From Chryseobacterium gleum (lineage in GTDB: Bacteria > Bacteroidota > Bacteroidia > Flavobacteriales_D > Crocinitomicaceae): a stretch of DNA of 64,000 nt. The notes under the pieces were generated by a model, which saw only the letters and a list, made by a program, of their open reading frames with translations, had not been told where the DNA came from and searched no databases. A program made the translations under genes and the position numbers. Of the stretch, positions 18,457 to 28,530 are shown piece by piece. Within the stretch, counting starts at the first letter, position 1; every line of letters starts with the position of its first letter. The stretch spans positions 1 to 64,000 of the forward strand of contig CAMAPI010000003.1 in NCBI GenBank assembly GCA_945860065.1. Reading direction: 5' to 3'.

Positions 18457-21400
18457 TTAATTTAACCTAAACGTCACGTCCAATTTCGCTAGTTCTTGAA
18501 ACAAAAGCGTAGATGGTTGAATCTTAACCGATCTTGAAGGAAGATTCACCTCATATCCCTCGACAGGATCATACACCGTAAAATGCAATTGACAATTACC
18601 TTGATTCTGGTTAAAGAGTTCATTCAATTTATCAATCATCAGGTGATCCACTTCCTTTGAGGAAAATTTCAAATGAAGACTTTTTGTGCGTTTTTCTCTT
18701 AAATCTTGCAATAAGTCTATGCTATGCACCACAAACTCTAGCTGTTGTCTGTGTCGTGGAACTTCGATGCGTCCTTTCATCGTAATGAACGTACCCGGTT
18801 CCATGAAGTGCTTAAACTTTAAGTAATTTTCATTGAACAAATTTAAACGGAAGGCATCTTGATAGTCTTCCACAGTTAAGGTTCCAAATCCATCACCACG
18901 TTTCGTGAAACGATGTTCCGCATTTGTGACAATTGCAGCGATGAGAATATCACGTCCCATGTATTGAGTTAAATCATTCAACATTGATATATTTCCAGTA
19001 CAGAAAGAATCAATCTCAATTTTGAAATCATCCAATGGATGTCCAGAAATAAAGATTCCAACGACTTCTTTTTCGCGGTTCAATTTATAAATTGCTGGCC
19101 ACTCTTCGCAACGTGGAACTTGCGGCTCCGGCATACTCGTTCCAGTGGATTCACCAAACATCGAAGCTTGTGCCGAATTTTCTTGTTCTTGAAACCCTGC
19201 TCCATATCGAACAGCATTTTCTAAGAAACTCCTTCCGCTCGGATCGATTGCAAAATACTGAGCACGGTGTACTCCTGGGAATGAATCAAATCCACCAGCA
19301 TATGCCAAACTTTCGAAAGCGCGTTTGTTACATACACGCAAACTGATTCGTTTCGTCATGTCAAAGATCGAAGTAAAAAATCCGTTTTTACGCTCTTCAA
19401 CAATCGCTTCTACCGGAGCAGAACCAAGTCCTTTAATCGCTCCCAATCCAAAGCGAATTGCTCCAGCTTGATTAACAGCAAAAGTAAAATTCGATTCATT
19501 TACATCAGGTCCAAGTACAGGAACACCCATCCGCCTGCATTCCTCCATAAAAAACGAAACCTGTTTGATATCACTCATGTTGTTACTCAGGACAGACGCC
19601 ATATATTCAGCCGGATAATTTGCCTTTAAATAGGCGGTTTGATAAGCAACCCAGGCGTAACAAGTCGAGTGAGATTTGTTAAAGGCATAAGATGCAAAAG
19701 CCTCCCAGTCCTTCCAAATTTTCTCTAACGTTTCAGACTTATGTCCCTTCCCACTCGCGCGTTCTATAAACGTTGGTTTCATTATATCCAGAACCTTTCG
19801 GTCCTTTTTTCCCATTGCTTTTCTAAGTGTATCCGCTTCACCTTTGGTGAAATCAGCCAATTTCTGAGACAGCAACATAACCTGCTCTTGATACACCGTA
19901 ATTCCGTATGTTTCCTTTAAGTATTCTTCACAATCATCCAAATCATAGATGATTTCTTCCTCGCCGTGCTTTCGTTTGCAATAAGAAGGAATGTATTCCA
20001 TTGGTCCTGGGCGGTACAACGCATTCATGGCAATCAAATCCGCGAAAGCCGTCGGTTTTAATTCCTTTAGGTGCTTTTGCATACCGGGGGACTCATATTG
20101 GAAGATCCCAACCGTTTCTCCACGTTGGAACAACGCGTATGTTCGTTCATCCTCGATCGGAAATTCATCGGGATTTAAGTCAATTCCTTTATTTTGTTTG
20201 ACTAATCGAACCGCGTCTTTTATCAAGGTTAAGGTTTTCAAACCGAGGAAGTCCATTTTCAAGAGTCCAGCAGACTCCGCGACCGAGTTATCGTATTGTG
20301 TACAAACCATTTCGGAATCCTTCGCTATAGCAACCGGGACAAAGTTTGTTAAATCGTCCGGTGTTATAATTACCCCACATGCGTGAATTCCTGTGTTTCG
20401 GACGGAACCTTCGATCTCTGTTGCTTTCTGCAAGACCCGTGCTTGCAAATCAGATCCCGACGCAATGCGACGCAATTCTTTCGCATTTGCAATCGCCTCT
20501 TGATTTTTCAGCTTATCTATTAATTCCATATCAGAAAACGAGAACAATTTCTTGAGGGAAAGATCGGGTATTAATTTAGCCAAACGATCCGCCTCCGGGA
20601 GAGGTAAGTTCAACACGCGAGCCGTATCTCTAATGGCTGATTTAGCCGCCATAGTTCCGTAGGTAATGATTTGCGCTACCTGATTTGCTCCGTATTTATT
20701 AATTACATACTCAATCACCCGTCCACGTCCCTCATCGTCGAAGTCAATATCAATATCTGGCATTGAAACCCGATCTGGATTCAAGAAACGCTCAAAGAGG
20801 AGATCGTACTTAATCGGATCAACGTTTGTAATCTGGGTACTATAAGCAACAACTGATCCAGCGGCTGAACCACGTCCGGGCCCAACAGATACATTCATTT
20901 CTCGCGCGGCATGACAAAAATCCTGAACAATTAAGAAGTAGCCGGGATATCCCGTTTTCTCAATCGTTGCGAGTTCAAAATCGATGCGTTCTTGAATTTC
21001 AGGTGTTATTTCTTTATAGCGTTTTTTCGCCCCTTCATAGGTCAAGTGACGCAAAAAGGCATTTTCACCACGTTTACCCCCATCAATTGTATCTTCAGAA
21101 GAAATAAATTCCTGTGGAATATCGAAGGCCGGAAGTAATACCTCACGTGCCAATGCATACGGCTCACATTTTTCAATGATTTCCTGTACATTTAAAATTG
21201 CTTCTGGAATATCGGAAAAAAGCGCGATCATTTCCTCTGTAGACTTCAAATAATATTGATCATTTTCCAATCCATATCTAAATCCACGTCCTTTACCCTT
21301 CGGCGTATCCACCAGTTCGTTGTCCTTCACACACAGCAAGACATCGTGAGCTTGAGAATCCGATTGATGGATGTAGTATGTATTATTTGTCGCAACCACT

Positions 21401-22812
21401 TTTACATCGTGTTTATGTGCCAATTGTATGAGAATTGGATTCACGCGTTCTTCCGTTTCCAATTGATGTCGGCTTACTTCGATGTAAAAATCCGAGCCGA
21501 ATTGTTCCTTCCACCATTTTAACGCTTCTTCCGCTTGATTTTCACCGACATTTAAAATCAAATTTGGTATTTCACCATACAAATTTCCGGAAAGAACAAT
21601 GATATCCTCTTTGTATAGTTCGATCGCAGCCCTATCGATTCTCGGGACATAATACATTCCTTTTGTATATGCCATTGAAGCAAGTTTAATGAGGTTTTGA
21701 TACCCATTCTTATTCTTCGCTAAAAGGACAATCTGATAACCATTATCCTTTACAGATTTATCAGCTAAATTTCGACAAACGTTGAATTCACAGCCAATAA
21801 TTGGAATTATTTCTTCCTTATCGAATGCTTCGCCATTTTCTTCGGCTAGTTTTCGTTCCTCGCGGACTTTCGCATTATAACTACATGCTGCTTTTTCAAA
21901 GTGAAAGGCGGCCATCATATTACCGGTATCTGTCAAGGCAACAGCGGTATGTTTGAATTCCGTTGCTTTTTGAATTAATTGTCCGACCTCCGTCGTAGAT
22001 TGTAAAATGGAATATTGTGAATGGTTATGTAAATGAGCGAATTTAACTCCTGATAACTTCTCTGTTGATACGGGTGAAACCGGAGTTCGAACGACTTCTT
22101 TTTCTTTTTGCGCCCCTCTTAATTTGGCGCTTTCCGCCTTCAAATTGACATGCTGCAATCCAACTGTTTGAATTTCACTTGGATTTACTATGCGGTACGA
22201 TTCAAAATATCCGGGAGCTTGGAGTAATTCCTCCAAGGAATAGTGTTCTTTTCGAATTAATTCTAAGAAACAGCGCGTCGTGGACTCGACATCGGCAGTT
22301 GCATTGTGAGCCTCCTTGAATCCAATATGGAAAAGGAAATCGTGAAGTTCCGTTAAGGTCGGTAATTTGAATTTCCCTCCGCGTCCTCCGGGTAATTGAC
22401 ACATTTCCGCAGTGCGTTCTGTACACGTGTCCAAAATTGGAAGGATCAATGGTGTTTCTTCGCTCATGCGAAAATACTCGCAGCCCATCACATTGATATC
22501 GAAACGAACGTTGTGTCCAACAATGAAATCTGCTTTTTCTATTGCCTTCTTAAAGAGAAATAAAACATCGGCTAAATCTTCACCGGCTAAATTGGCTAGT
22601 TCCGTCGATATCCCATGAATTTGTTCCGATTGAAACGGAATGTTAAATCCATCTGGACGGATCAAAAAATCCTTTTGTTCAACTAGGGTACCATCCGCCT
22701 CGTGCAATTGCCAAGCCAACTGTACCACGCGTGGCCAATTGGACGTATCTGTAATCGGTGCGTTATAATTTCTTGGTAATCCAGTGGTTTCGGTGTCAAA
22801 AATCAGGTACAT
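18457..22812 (-). CDS. dnaE: DNA polymerase III alpha subunit with fused N-terminal DEDD (DnaQ-like) exonuclease
   Basis: 1451 aa; N-terminal IFDTETTGLP...GHNVRFDINVMG...AHNATADVESTTRC; PHP HLHNHSQYS; polymerase VSMPDIDIDFDDEGRGRVIEYV. Confidence 0.95.
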   Translation of the reverse strand: MYLIFDTETTGLPRNYNAPITDTSNWPRVVQLAWQLHEADGTLVEQKDFLIRPDGFNIPFQSEQIHGISTELANLAGEDLADVLFLFKKAIEKADFIVGHNVRFDINVMGCEYFRMSEETPLILPILDTCTERTAEMCQLPGGRGGKFKLPTLTELHDFLFHIGFKEAHNATADVESTTRCFLELIRKEHYSLEELLQAPGYFESYRIVNPSEIQTVGLQHVNLKAESAKLRGAQKEKEVVRTPVSPVSTEKLSGVKFAHLHNHSQYSILQSTTEVGQLIQKATEFKHTAVALTDTGNMMAAFHFEKAACSYNAKVREERKLAEENGEAFDKEEIIPIIGCEFNVCRNLADKSVKDNGYQIVLLAKNKNGYQNLIKLASMAYTKGMYYVPRIDRAAIELYKEDIIVLSGNLYGEIPNLILNVGENQAEEALKWWKEQFGSDFYIEVSRHQLETEERVNPILIQLAHKHDVKVVATNNTYYIHQSDSQAHDVLLCVKDNELVDTPKGKGRGFRYGLENDQYYLKSTEEMIALFSDIPEAILNVQEIIEKCEPYALAREVLLPAFDIPQEFISSEDTIDGGKRGENAFLRHLTYEGAKKRYKEITPEIQERIDFELATIEKTGYPGYFLIVQDFCHAAREMNVSVGPGRGSAAGSVVAYSTQITNVDPIKYDLLFERFLNPDRVSMPDIDIDFDDEGRGRVIEYVINKYGANQVAQIITYGTMAAKSAIRDTARVLNLPLPEADRLAKLIPDLSLKKLFSFSDMELIDKLKNQEAIANAKELRRIASGSDLQARVLQKATEIEGSVRNTGIHACGVIITPDDLTNFVPVAIAKDSEMVCTQYDNSVAESAGLLKMDFLGLKTLTLIKDAVRLVKQNKGIDLNPDEFPIEDERTYALFQRGETVGIFQYESPGMQKHLKELKPTAFADLIAMNALYRPGPMEYIPSYCKRKHGEEEIIYDLDDCEEYLKETYGITVYQEQVMLLSQKLADFTKGEADTLRKAMGKKDRKVLDIMKPTFIERASGKGHKSETLEKIWKDWEAFASYAFNKSHSTCYAWVAYQTAYLKANYPAEYMASVLSNNMSDIKQVSFFMEECRRMGVPVLGPDVNESNFTFAVNQAGAIRFGLGAIKGLGSAPVEAIVEERKNGFFTSIFDMTKRISLRVCNKRAFESLAYAGGFDSFPGVHRAQYFAIDPSGRSFLENAVRYGAGFQEQENSAQASMFGESTGTSMPEPQVPRCEEWPAIYKLNREKEVVGIFISGHPLDDFKIEIDSFCTGNISMLNDLTQYMGRDILIAAIVTNAEHRFTKRGDGFGTLTVEDYQDAFRLNLFNENYLKFKHFMEPGTFITMKGRIEVPRHRQQLEFVVHSIDLLQDLREKRTKSLHLKFSSKEVDHLMIDKLNELFNQNQGNCQLHFTVYDPVEGYEVNLPSRSVKIQPSTLLFQELAKLDVTFRLN

Positions 22813-22917
22813 GTGTGGTCTAAAAAAGGAACTTTAAAGATAGGGATTTGTCCGTCAATTTTTCGCGATTGTTGAAAACTATTCCCCCCTCATTTTTTTG
22901 TTAAATTTGGTTAAACT

Positions 22918-23601
22918 TTGATGATGCGGCTTTTCCTAGTATGTAGTATTTTATTTCTCCAGTTCAGGAGTTTCGCGCAATTCATAGAAGCAGACTTTCA
23001 TTGCCGCAGAGATTCAGTGATTTCTCAGACTTCCTATGGAAGCGTTTACATCACCCGAGATCGCACATGTGCATTGTACGATTGGCTTTGTCCCAAACCA
23101 AAGAACTGGATGGAAGAACACGACATGGAAGAGAATTTTCCGGAATTAGCGAATTTCTTGAATACACATCAGTCACTAGGTAGTCTTCCGCGCTATTGGA
23201 ATAATTTGTATGAATACCAAGGGAAATATTATGTCTATGGACCTAGCGATTGGATGGGGAATAGTCCAGATTACATTTCGGATTCTTTCCTGGTTGAAAT
23301 CACATCTGACATCACTTATTTTCGAATCAAAAAAACAGAAGTCATTCGTTCTTCCGAACTTTTACTGACTGTAGATTTATATGGGGAGGAAGCCACTTTG
23401 CGCATACGCCTATTAGCAACTCCGGAAGGCGCATCGCTGTGGGAATACGCGATAAAAAATGAATCCTGGTCTGAATTAAAAGTGTCGAGCGACCATGTTC
23501 GGGGCTACGACCTCATCAACAATGACTGTGTCAATCAAAAGTGTTATCAAGAGTTTCACTTCGATGAAATCGATTTGAGTCGTTTGAAGTTTGCGGATTA
23601 A
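22918..23601 (+). CDS. Secreted hypothetical protein
   Basis: Signal-peptide-like N-terminus (MRLFLVCSILFLQFRSFAQ); no recognised domain. Confidence 0.7.
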   Translation: MMMRLFLVCSILFLQFRSFAQFIEADFHCRRDSVISQTSYGSVYITRDRTCALYDWLCPKPKNWMEEHDMEENFPELANFLNTHQSLGSLPRYWNNLYEYQGKYYVYGPSDWMGNSPDYISDSFLVEITSDITYFRIKKTEVIRSSELLLTVDLYGEEATLRIRLLATPEGASLWEYAIKNESWSELKVSSDHVRGYDLINNDCVNQKCYQEFHFDEIDLSRLKFAD

Positions 23602-24458
23602 AGACCTAATTGCTTCTCCCAATAATCATTCAATAAAACCACTAGTTTGCGCGCCATATTGTTCTGAAAGCGCTTAGTCCGATAACCACCTATCCAATTA
23701 ATCCCACGTATGGCGTTTGTTATGATAATTTCATCCGCAGCTAAGACATTTTGAGGAAGTATGGCACATTCGTATACTTTGATCCCGTTCGCTAATGCAA
23801 TATTGATGATTTGCATGCGCATGGTTCCAGCCAAACATCCTTCATCTAAGCCAGGGGTGTATAATACCCCATTGCTGACAATAAAAAGGTTACAACAAGA
23901 AGTTTCCAGAATATTTCCATTGTCAGTGATTAAAAACACATCATCTAATCCTTTTTCCTGTGCTGAAAGTGCAGCCATAACGTAGGTCAAACCAGATTTT
24001 GTCTTATAATTCGATAAAAAGTTTTTCTGTAACTTGATGTCTTGATAGATATCGACCTCTATTCCCTTCGCATTTAGTTCGAAATGATTGACATCATACG
24101 GATAAACCTCCATGTAATAGTTGCATTCATTGGATTCCGGCAAATACGATCCACCAGAAACGCGATCCAAGGAAAGTCGGCAACGACCACCTTCAAGTAT
24201 GCCAGATCTTTGACATAGTTCAAAGATTTTTACCTCAAAAAATTCCGTTGTATAATAAGAAGGAGTGCGCATTTTAATCACTTTCGCACCATCCAACATG
24301 CGTTTTACATGGTTTTCCATGTTCAACGGTTTGCCGTTGATAAGGCGAATGCTTTCGAAAACCCCATCGCCGTATAAATGTCCACGATTACCAGGATGAA
24401 TTGTTGGCGCATCGTTCGATAAAATAGTACCGTTGTTATTGATGTAAAGCAATGCCAT
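23598..24458 (-). CDS. Aminotransferase class IV (branched-chain aminotransferase / aminodeoxychorismate lyase-like)
   Basis: GDGVFESIRLINGKPLNMENHVKRM...NILETSCCNLFIVSNGVLYTPGLDEGCLAGTMR. Confidence 0.9.
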   Translation of the reverse strand: MALLYINNNGTILSNDAPTIHPGNRGHLYGDGVFESIRLINGKPLNMENHVKRMLDGAKVIKMRTPSYYTTEFFEVKIFELCQRSGILEGGRCRLSLDRVSGGSYLPESNECNYYMEVYPYDVNHFELNAKGIEVDIYQDIKLQKNFLSNYKTKSGLTYVMAALSAQEKGLDDVFLITDNGNILETSCCNLFIVSNGVLYTPGLDEGCLAGTMRMQIINIALANGIKVYECAILPQNVLAADEIIITNAIRGINWIGGYRTKRFQNNMARKLVVLLNDYWEKQLGL

Positions 24459-24475
24459 GGCTTCTTTGTCTAAGA

Positions 24476-25078
24476 TTAGTAAAACAAATGTACAAATTGA
24501 ATTCCTTTTTGCGGGTCCAGCATTAGGACAAACAATATTCCGAAGATTGCACCACCTATGTGGGCATCATGCGCAATTCCTGTATTGCCTTTTTTTAAGG
24601 AATAATATTCAAAGAACAAGTAAAGAGGACCGAAAACATACGCGGGAATCGGAATTGGGATAAACATCAGTGAAAGAGACAGTGTCGGTTTCCATAAAAT
24701 CACCGCAAAAAGCACCGCAGAAACAGCACCTGAAGCACCTAAACTTCGGTAATTCGGCTGGTCCTGGTGTTTCACCATTGGTAAAAAAGTTGCAGCAATC
24801 ATCCCAGCAAAATACAATACACAGAAATACACAATTCCAGCATTTCCAAATTGAGTCATCCATTCCAGGTACAAATATTCCCCCATAAAATAGAGCGTCA
24901 TCATGTTGAATGCTAAATGCGGGATATCAGCATGTATGAAGGCGTGTGTAACAAATCGATGGAACTCATGTTGGTGTTTAATTCGATAGGGAATAAACAA
25001 CATGCGCTCCTTCCACTCGGCATTTTTATCTGCCCAGAACGAAATAATAATTGTTGCAACGAGTATAATTAATAACAT
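24476..25078 (-). CDS. Rhomboid family intramembrane serine protease
   Basis: HADIPHLAFNMMTLYFMG, GASGAVSAVLF (catalytic Ser), DAHIGGAIFG (catalytic His). Confidence 0.92.
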   Translation of the reverse strand: MLLIILVATIIISFWADKNAEWKERMLFIPYRIKHQHEFHRFVTHAFIHADIPHLAFNMMTLYFMGEYLYLEWMTQFGNAGIVYFCVLYFAGMIAATFLPMVKHQDQPNYRSLGASGAVSAVLFAVILWKPTLSLSLMFIPIPIPAYVFGPLYLFFEYYSLKKGNTGIAHDAHIGGAIFGILFVLMLDPQKGIQFVHLFY

Positions 25079-25084
25079 AAGTGA

Positions 25085-25097
25085 ATTTCAGTGAAAT
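25085..25097. promoter_or_regulatory. Candidate operator palindrome ATTTCA-G-TGAAAT
   Basis: Perfect 6-1-6 palindrome, 4 bp upstream of the -7-like TACCTTTC (25102-25109). Confidence 0.4.
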
Positions 25098-25127
25098 GTT
25101 TTACCTTTCAACTAGTTATCGAAGTTA

Positions 25128-26726
25128 ATGATAATCCGTTTAGTCATGAAAGTATTCTATTTGATTTTCTTATTGATTTTTTTGTTTTCTTGTAACGACA
25201 ACAAACCTGTCATTCAAAAACACTTTTTAGCCGATCAAAAAATTTCTTTAAAGGAGAAAATGCTACGGATTCTTCGTCCTGAATACCTTACTCACTTGCA
25301 TATTGATTCTTCCCTTCACGAGGGACTTCGTCGCTTTTATGCTGCACACAAATTCCATCCGCTTTTGGTTTCGGATTCCGTTTTTACGGAAGGTGGCGAG
25401 CAACTGAAGCGATCCTTAGTTCAAAGCATTCGATTCGGGATTCCTGCCACGCGACTTGTTTCCATGGATAAGAAGCTGCATTTATTAGAACAAGAAGTAG
25501 TGCTAATGAGCAATTTGGCAATTATTCAATACGATTTAAACCATGGATTTATTGATTTTGAAGCGCAGAAGCTACGTCCAACGAACATCGATTTCAAGGG
25601 ATTAAACCACGTATGGGAGCAAAGTAAATTGCATGAATTTGACAGTGTTATTTTGTCTCAAGGTCCCATTGATACGAATTATCGTTTCATGGCACAACAC
25701 TTTTTTAAATTTTGCGACACCGCATTTTTAGATGCAGAAACCTTCACTATCGTCACTGAAAAGGAAAATGTTAGCGCGTCATTTTCGGGTATGAAATCAT
25801 CCTTAATTTCAAAAAAATACATCGCCGAGCAGGCCGATAGTTTGTCGACACGTGCTGCTTTGAAATTATTTCAACGCGACAACTTTCTCACTGCTGACGG
25901 TAAAATAGGTGAGTCAAGCGCTCAAGCACTATCGGAAAGTTCACTTGCCCGAAGTTTACGCGGGGTGATTGCCCTAGATCGATTACGACAAAGACAAGAT
26001 ACATTGGTGAAGTTCATTCGGATTAACATTCCATCATTTGAACTTTTTTATTTTGCCAATGACAGTTTAAAAAGTCATCACCGCATCATCGTGGGAAAAG
26101 TCACCAATCAAACACCGACCTTAACTTCAAAAATTAATCGGATTGTTTGCTATCCCTTTTGGAAAGTACCTTCCTCCATTGCGAAGAAAGAAATTGCACC
26201 AGCATTGAAAGCGAATCGAAATTACCTAGAAAAAAACCAGATGAAAATTTACCGTGGAAAAGACAAAGAAGTCAATCCAGACGATGTCAATTGGAAAAAA
26301 ATCAAAGAAAATACGTTTCCGTATACGGTCATTCAGCAGCCAGGCTCACACAATAGTTTGGGAATCATCAAGTTTGAATTCCCTAATCCATATAGTGTCT
26401 ATGTGCATGACACTCCTTCCAAAAACCTTTTTAATCAATCGTACCGTAGTTATTCTCATGGATGTATGCGCTGTGAAAATCCAGTAGATTTAGCCAAACT
26501 GATGCTGCAATATGACAATCTTGGGAAAAAGTCAAATCCGATTACCGCTGATTCTTTGGACAGCCTTTTAATCTTACAAATCAACCATCCGCTCCGCTTA
26601 TTGAATCCAGTACCGATTTTTGTTGAATACCAAACAGTTGTTGCGGATCGATACGGTATTTATTTCCATCATGACCTGTATAGCAGAGAAACATCCTTGG
26701 TGAATATCCTATTGAACGGCAAATAA
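25128..26726 (+). CDS. Lipoprotein L,D-transpeptidase family protein (YcbB-like)
   Basis: Lipobox-like FLFSC; YkuD motif VHDTPSKNLFNQSYRSYSHGCMRCENPVDLA. Confidence 0.92.
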   Translation: MIIRLVMKVFYLIFLLIFLFSCNDNKPVIQKHFLADQKISLKEKMLRILRPEYLTHLHIDSSLHEGLRRFYAAHKFHPLLVSDSVFTEGGEQLKRSLVQSIRFGIPATRLVSMDKKLHLLEQEVVLMSNLAIIQYDLNHGFIDFEAQKLRPTNIDFKGLNHVWEQSKLHEFDSVILSQGPIDTNYRFMAQHFFKFCDTAFLDAETFTIVTEKENVSASFSGMKSSLISKKYIAEQADSLSTRAALKLFQRDNFLTADGKIGESSAQALSESSLARSLRGVIALDRLRQRQDTLVKFIRINIPSFELFYFANDSLKSHHRIIVGKVTNQTPTLTSKINRIVCYPFWKVPSSIAKKEIAPALKANRNYLEKNQMKIYRGKDKEVNPDDVNWKKIKENTFPYTVIQQPGSHNSLGIIKFEFPNPYSVYVHDTPSKNLFNQSYRSYSHGCMRCENPVDLAKLMLQYDNLGKKSNPITADSLDSLLILQINHPLRLLNPVPIFVEYQTVVADRYGIYFHHDLYSRETSLVNILLNGK

Positions 26727-26750
26727 TTCCTAACTTTGTCAAAAAAAGTT

Positions 26751-27395
26751 ATGATCGTTTCTCCATCTGTTTTATCCTGTGATTTCGGAAACATTCAACG
26801 CGACACAGAGATGTTGGATCAATCTCAAGCAGATTGGTTGCATATCGACGTGATGGACGGTGTTTTCGTTCCAAATATTTCATTCGGTTTCCCCGTTTTA
26901 GAGGTCATCCGTAAACACACGAAAAAGACCTTGGATGTGCATATCATGATTGAAAATCCAGATGATTTCTTGGAACAATTTCAAAAATCTGGTGCTGATA
27001 TTTTAACGGTACATTACGAAGCATGCAGACATTTACACCGCACAGTTTCACGCATTAAAGAATTAGGCATGATGGCTGGTGTTGCTTTGAATCCACACAC
27101 ACCCATAAGCCTGTTGGAAGAAATTGCAGCGGACTTAGATTTGGTATTAATCATGTCGGTTAATCCAGGTTTTGGTGGACAAAAATTCATTCAAAGTAGT
27201 GTGGATAAGGTTCGCTCTTTGGTAGAATTAAGAACGAAGAAAAATGCATCTTTCCTCATTGAAGTCGATGGAGGTGTGAACTTAGAAACAGGAAAGCAAT
27301 TAGCGGACGCAGGTGCAGATGCGCTAGTTGCCGGAAGTTTTGTTTTTAACTCTGCATCACCTCAAGAGACCATTTCCACGTTGAAATCCCTATAA
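26751..27395 (+). CDS. rpe: Ribulose-phosphate 3-epimerase
   Basis: SPSVLSCDFGNI...WLHIDVMDGVFVPNISFG...VNPGFGGQKFI...EVDGGVN. Confidence 0.95.
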   Translation: MIVSPSVLSCDFGNIQRDTEMLDQSQADWLHIDVMDGVFVPNISFGFPVLEVIRKHTKKTLDVHIMIENPDDFLEQFQKSGADILTVHYEACRHLHRTVSRIKELGMMAGVALNPHTPISLLEEIAADLDLVLIMSVNPGFGGQKFIQSSVDKVRSLVELRTKKNASFLIEVDGGVNLETGKQLADAGADALVAGSFVFNSASPQETISTLKSL

Positions 27396-27435
27396 ATCGT
27401 AACAATAAACGGTTTTCAACGTTAACTAACCCGGT

Positions 27436-28530
27436 ATGAAATTCGTTTCCCTAGTACTTTTTATTTTTCTCGAAATCTTGTCTTTCGCTCAAATAGAATT
27501 GCAGCAAAAAGAGCAGGTCCTAAACGAGCGTTTATTGAACCTTCGCAGCGCCAAAACGGACGAGGAAATGGATCGATTAAATGCGGTGTTCAAAAAAGAA
27601 ATGGAAGCATTTTTAAAATCAGAAGGCGCATTTGAGTACCCCTTTACTTTACTAAAAACCATCGCCGTTTTAGATAGTGAGGATGAACTTGTTCGCATCA
27701 TCAATTGGAATATTGAATACACAGATTATTCATACAATTATGCTGGATTTATCCTAAAAAAAGAGGAAGGGAAGGAAAAAGTGATTGTCACAGAATTAGT
27801 CGATAAATTAGATCCATACACACCGAAACCGGAAGGAATTGTTGATTCAAAAAACTGGTATGGCGCACTTTATTATAAAATTATTCCCTTCGGTCATCAT
27901 GGAAAAACAGAGTACCTTTTGATTGGTTGGGACGGAGGAACCACTGGAAGTAATTTTAAATTGATGGATGTTCTCACCTTTGCTGGTAACATACCAAAGT
28001 TTGGGAGTCCTGTTTTCAAAGCAAATCGCACCACACTCAAACGAGTTGTTTATGAATATTCGAATCTTTCGAACATGAGCATGCGTTTCGATGAGAAAAA
28101 TGGCAGGGTCGTATTTGATCATTTATCTCCCGAGTCGCCAGTCTTGGAGGGAGTCTATTCGTATTACATTCCAGATATGACCTATGATTCCTATCGCTAT
28201 GATTACGATGCTGAAATCTGGGTGCTTCAAGAAGATGTGATCATGACCAATCCAGAAGATAATAAGGGAGAGAAATCATTTTACTCCTTAAATTCGCGTA
28301 CAGGGAAAGTAGAGAAGAACCGCATGAATGCTGATTGGATTAGTCCAGAGGATTCGGAAATAGAGAACAATGGCAGCCATGTAGCTCGTACTGGAAACCC
28401 AGAAGAAGACCAGGAAATTGAAAATGACCTCCAATTCCCTAAAGTGCGATTCTTTAAACGACGTCATAAAAATCCAGAAATAATGACCGTTGAACGCGGT
28501 AAAAAAAATAAAAAAACCACAACGAACTAA
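27436..28530 (+). CDS. Secreted hypothetical protein
   Basis: 364 aa ORF with signal peptide-like N-terminus; no recognised domain. Confidence 0.75.
   Translation: MKFVSLVLFIFLEILSFAQIELQQKEQVLNERLLNLRSAKTDEEMDRLNAVFKKEMEAFLKSEGAFEYPFTLLKTIAVLDSEDELVRIINWNIEYTDYSYNYAGFILKKEEGKEKVIVTELVDKLDPYTPKPEGIVDSKNWYGALYYKIIPFGHHGKTEYLLIGWDGGTTGSNFKLMDVLTFAGNIPKFGSPVFKANRTTLKRVVYEYSNLSNMSMRFDEKNGRVVFDHLSPESPVLEGVYSYYIPDMTYDSYRYDYDAEIWVLQEDVIMTNPEDNKGEKSFYSLNSRTGKVEKNRMNADWISPEDSEIENNGSHVARTGNPEEDQEIENDLQFPKVRFFKRRHKNPEIMTVERGKKNKKTTTN

Noticed and set aside
19991-20386. 131-aa ORF opposite dnaE
   Set aside because: Antisense shadow of a strongly conserved coding region; same for the other ORFs opposite dnaE, feoB, ftsZ, ftsA and susD.
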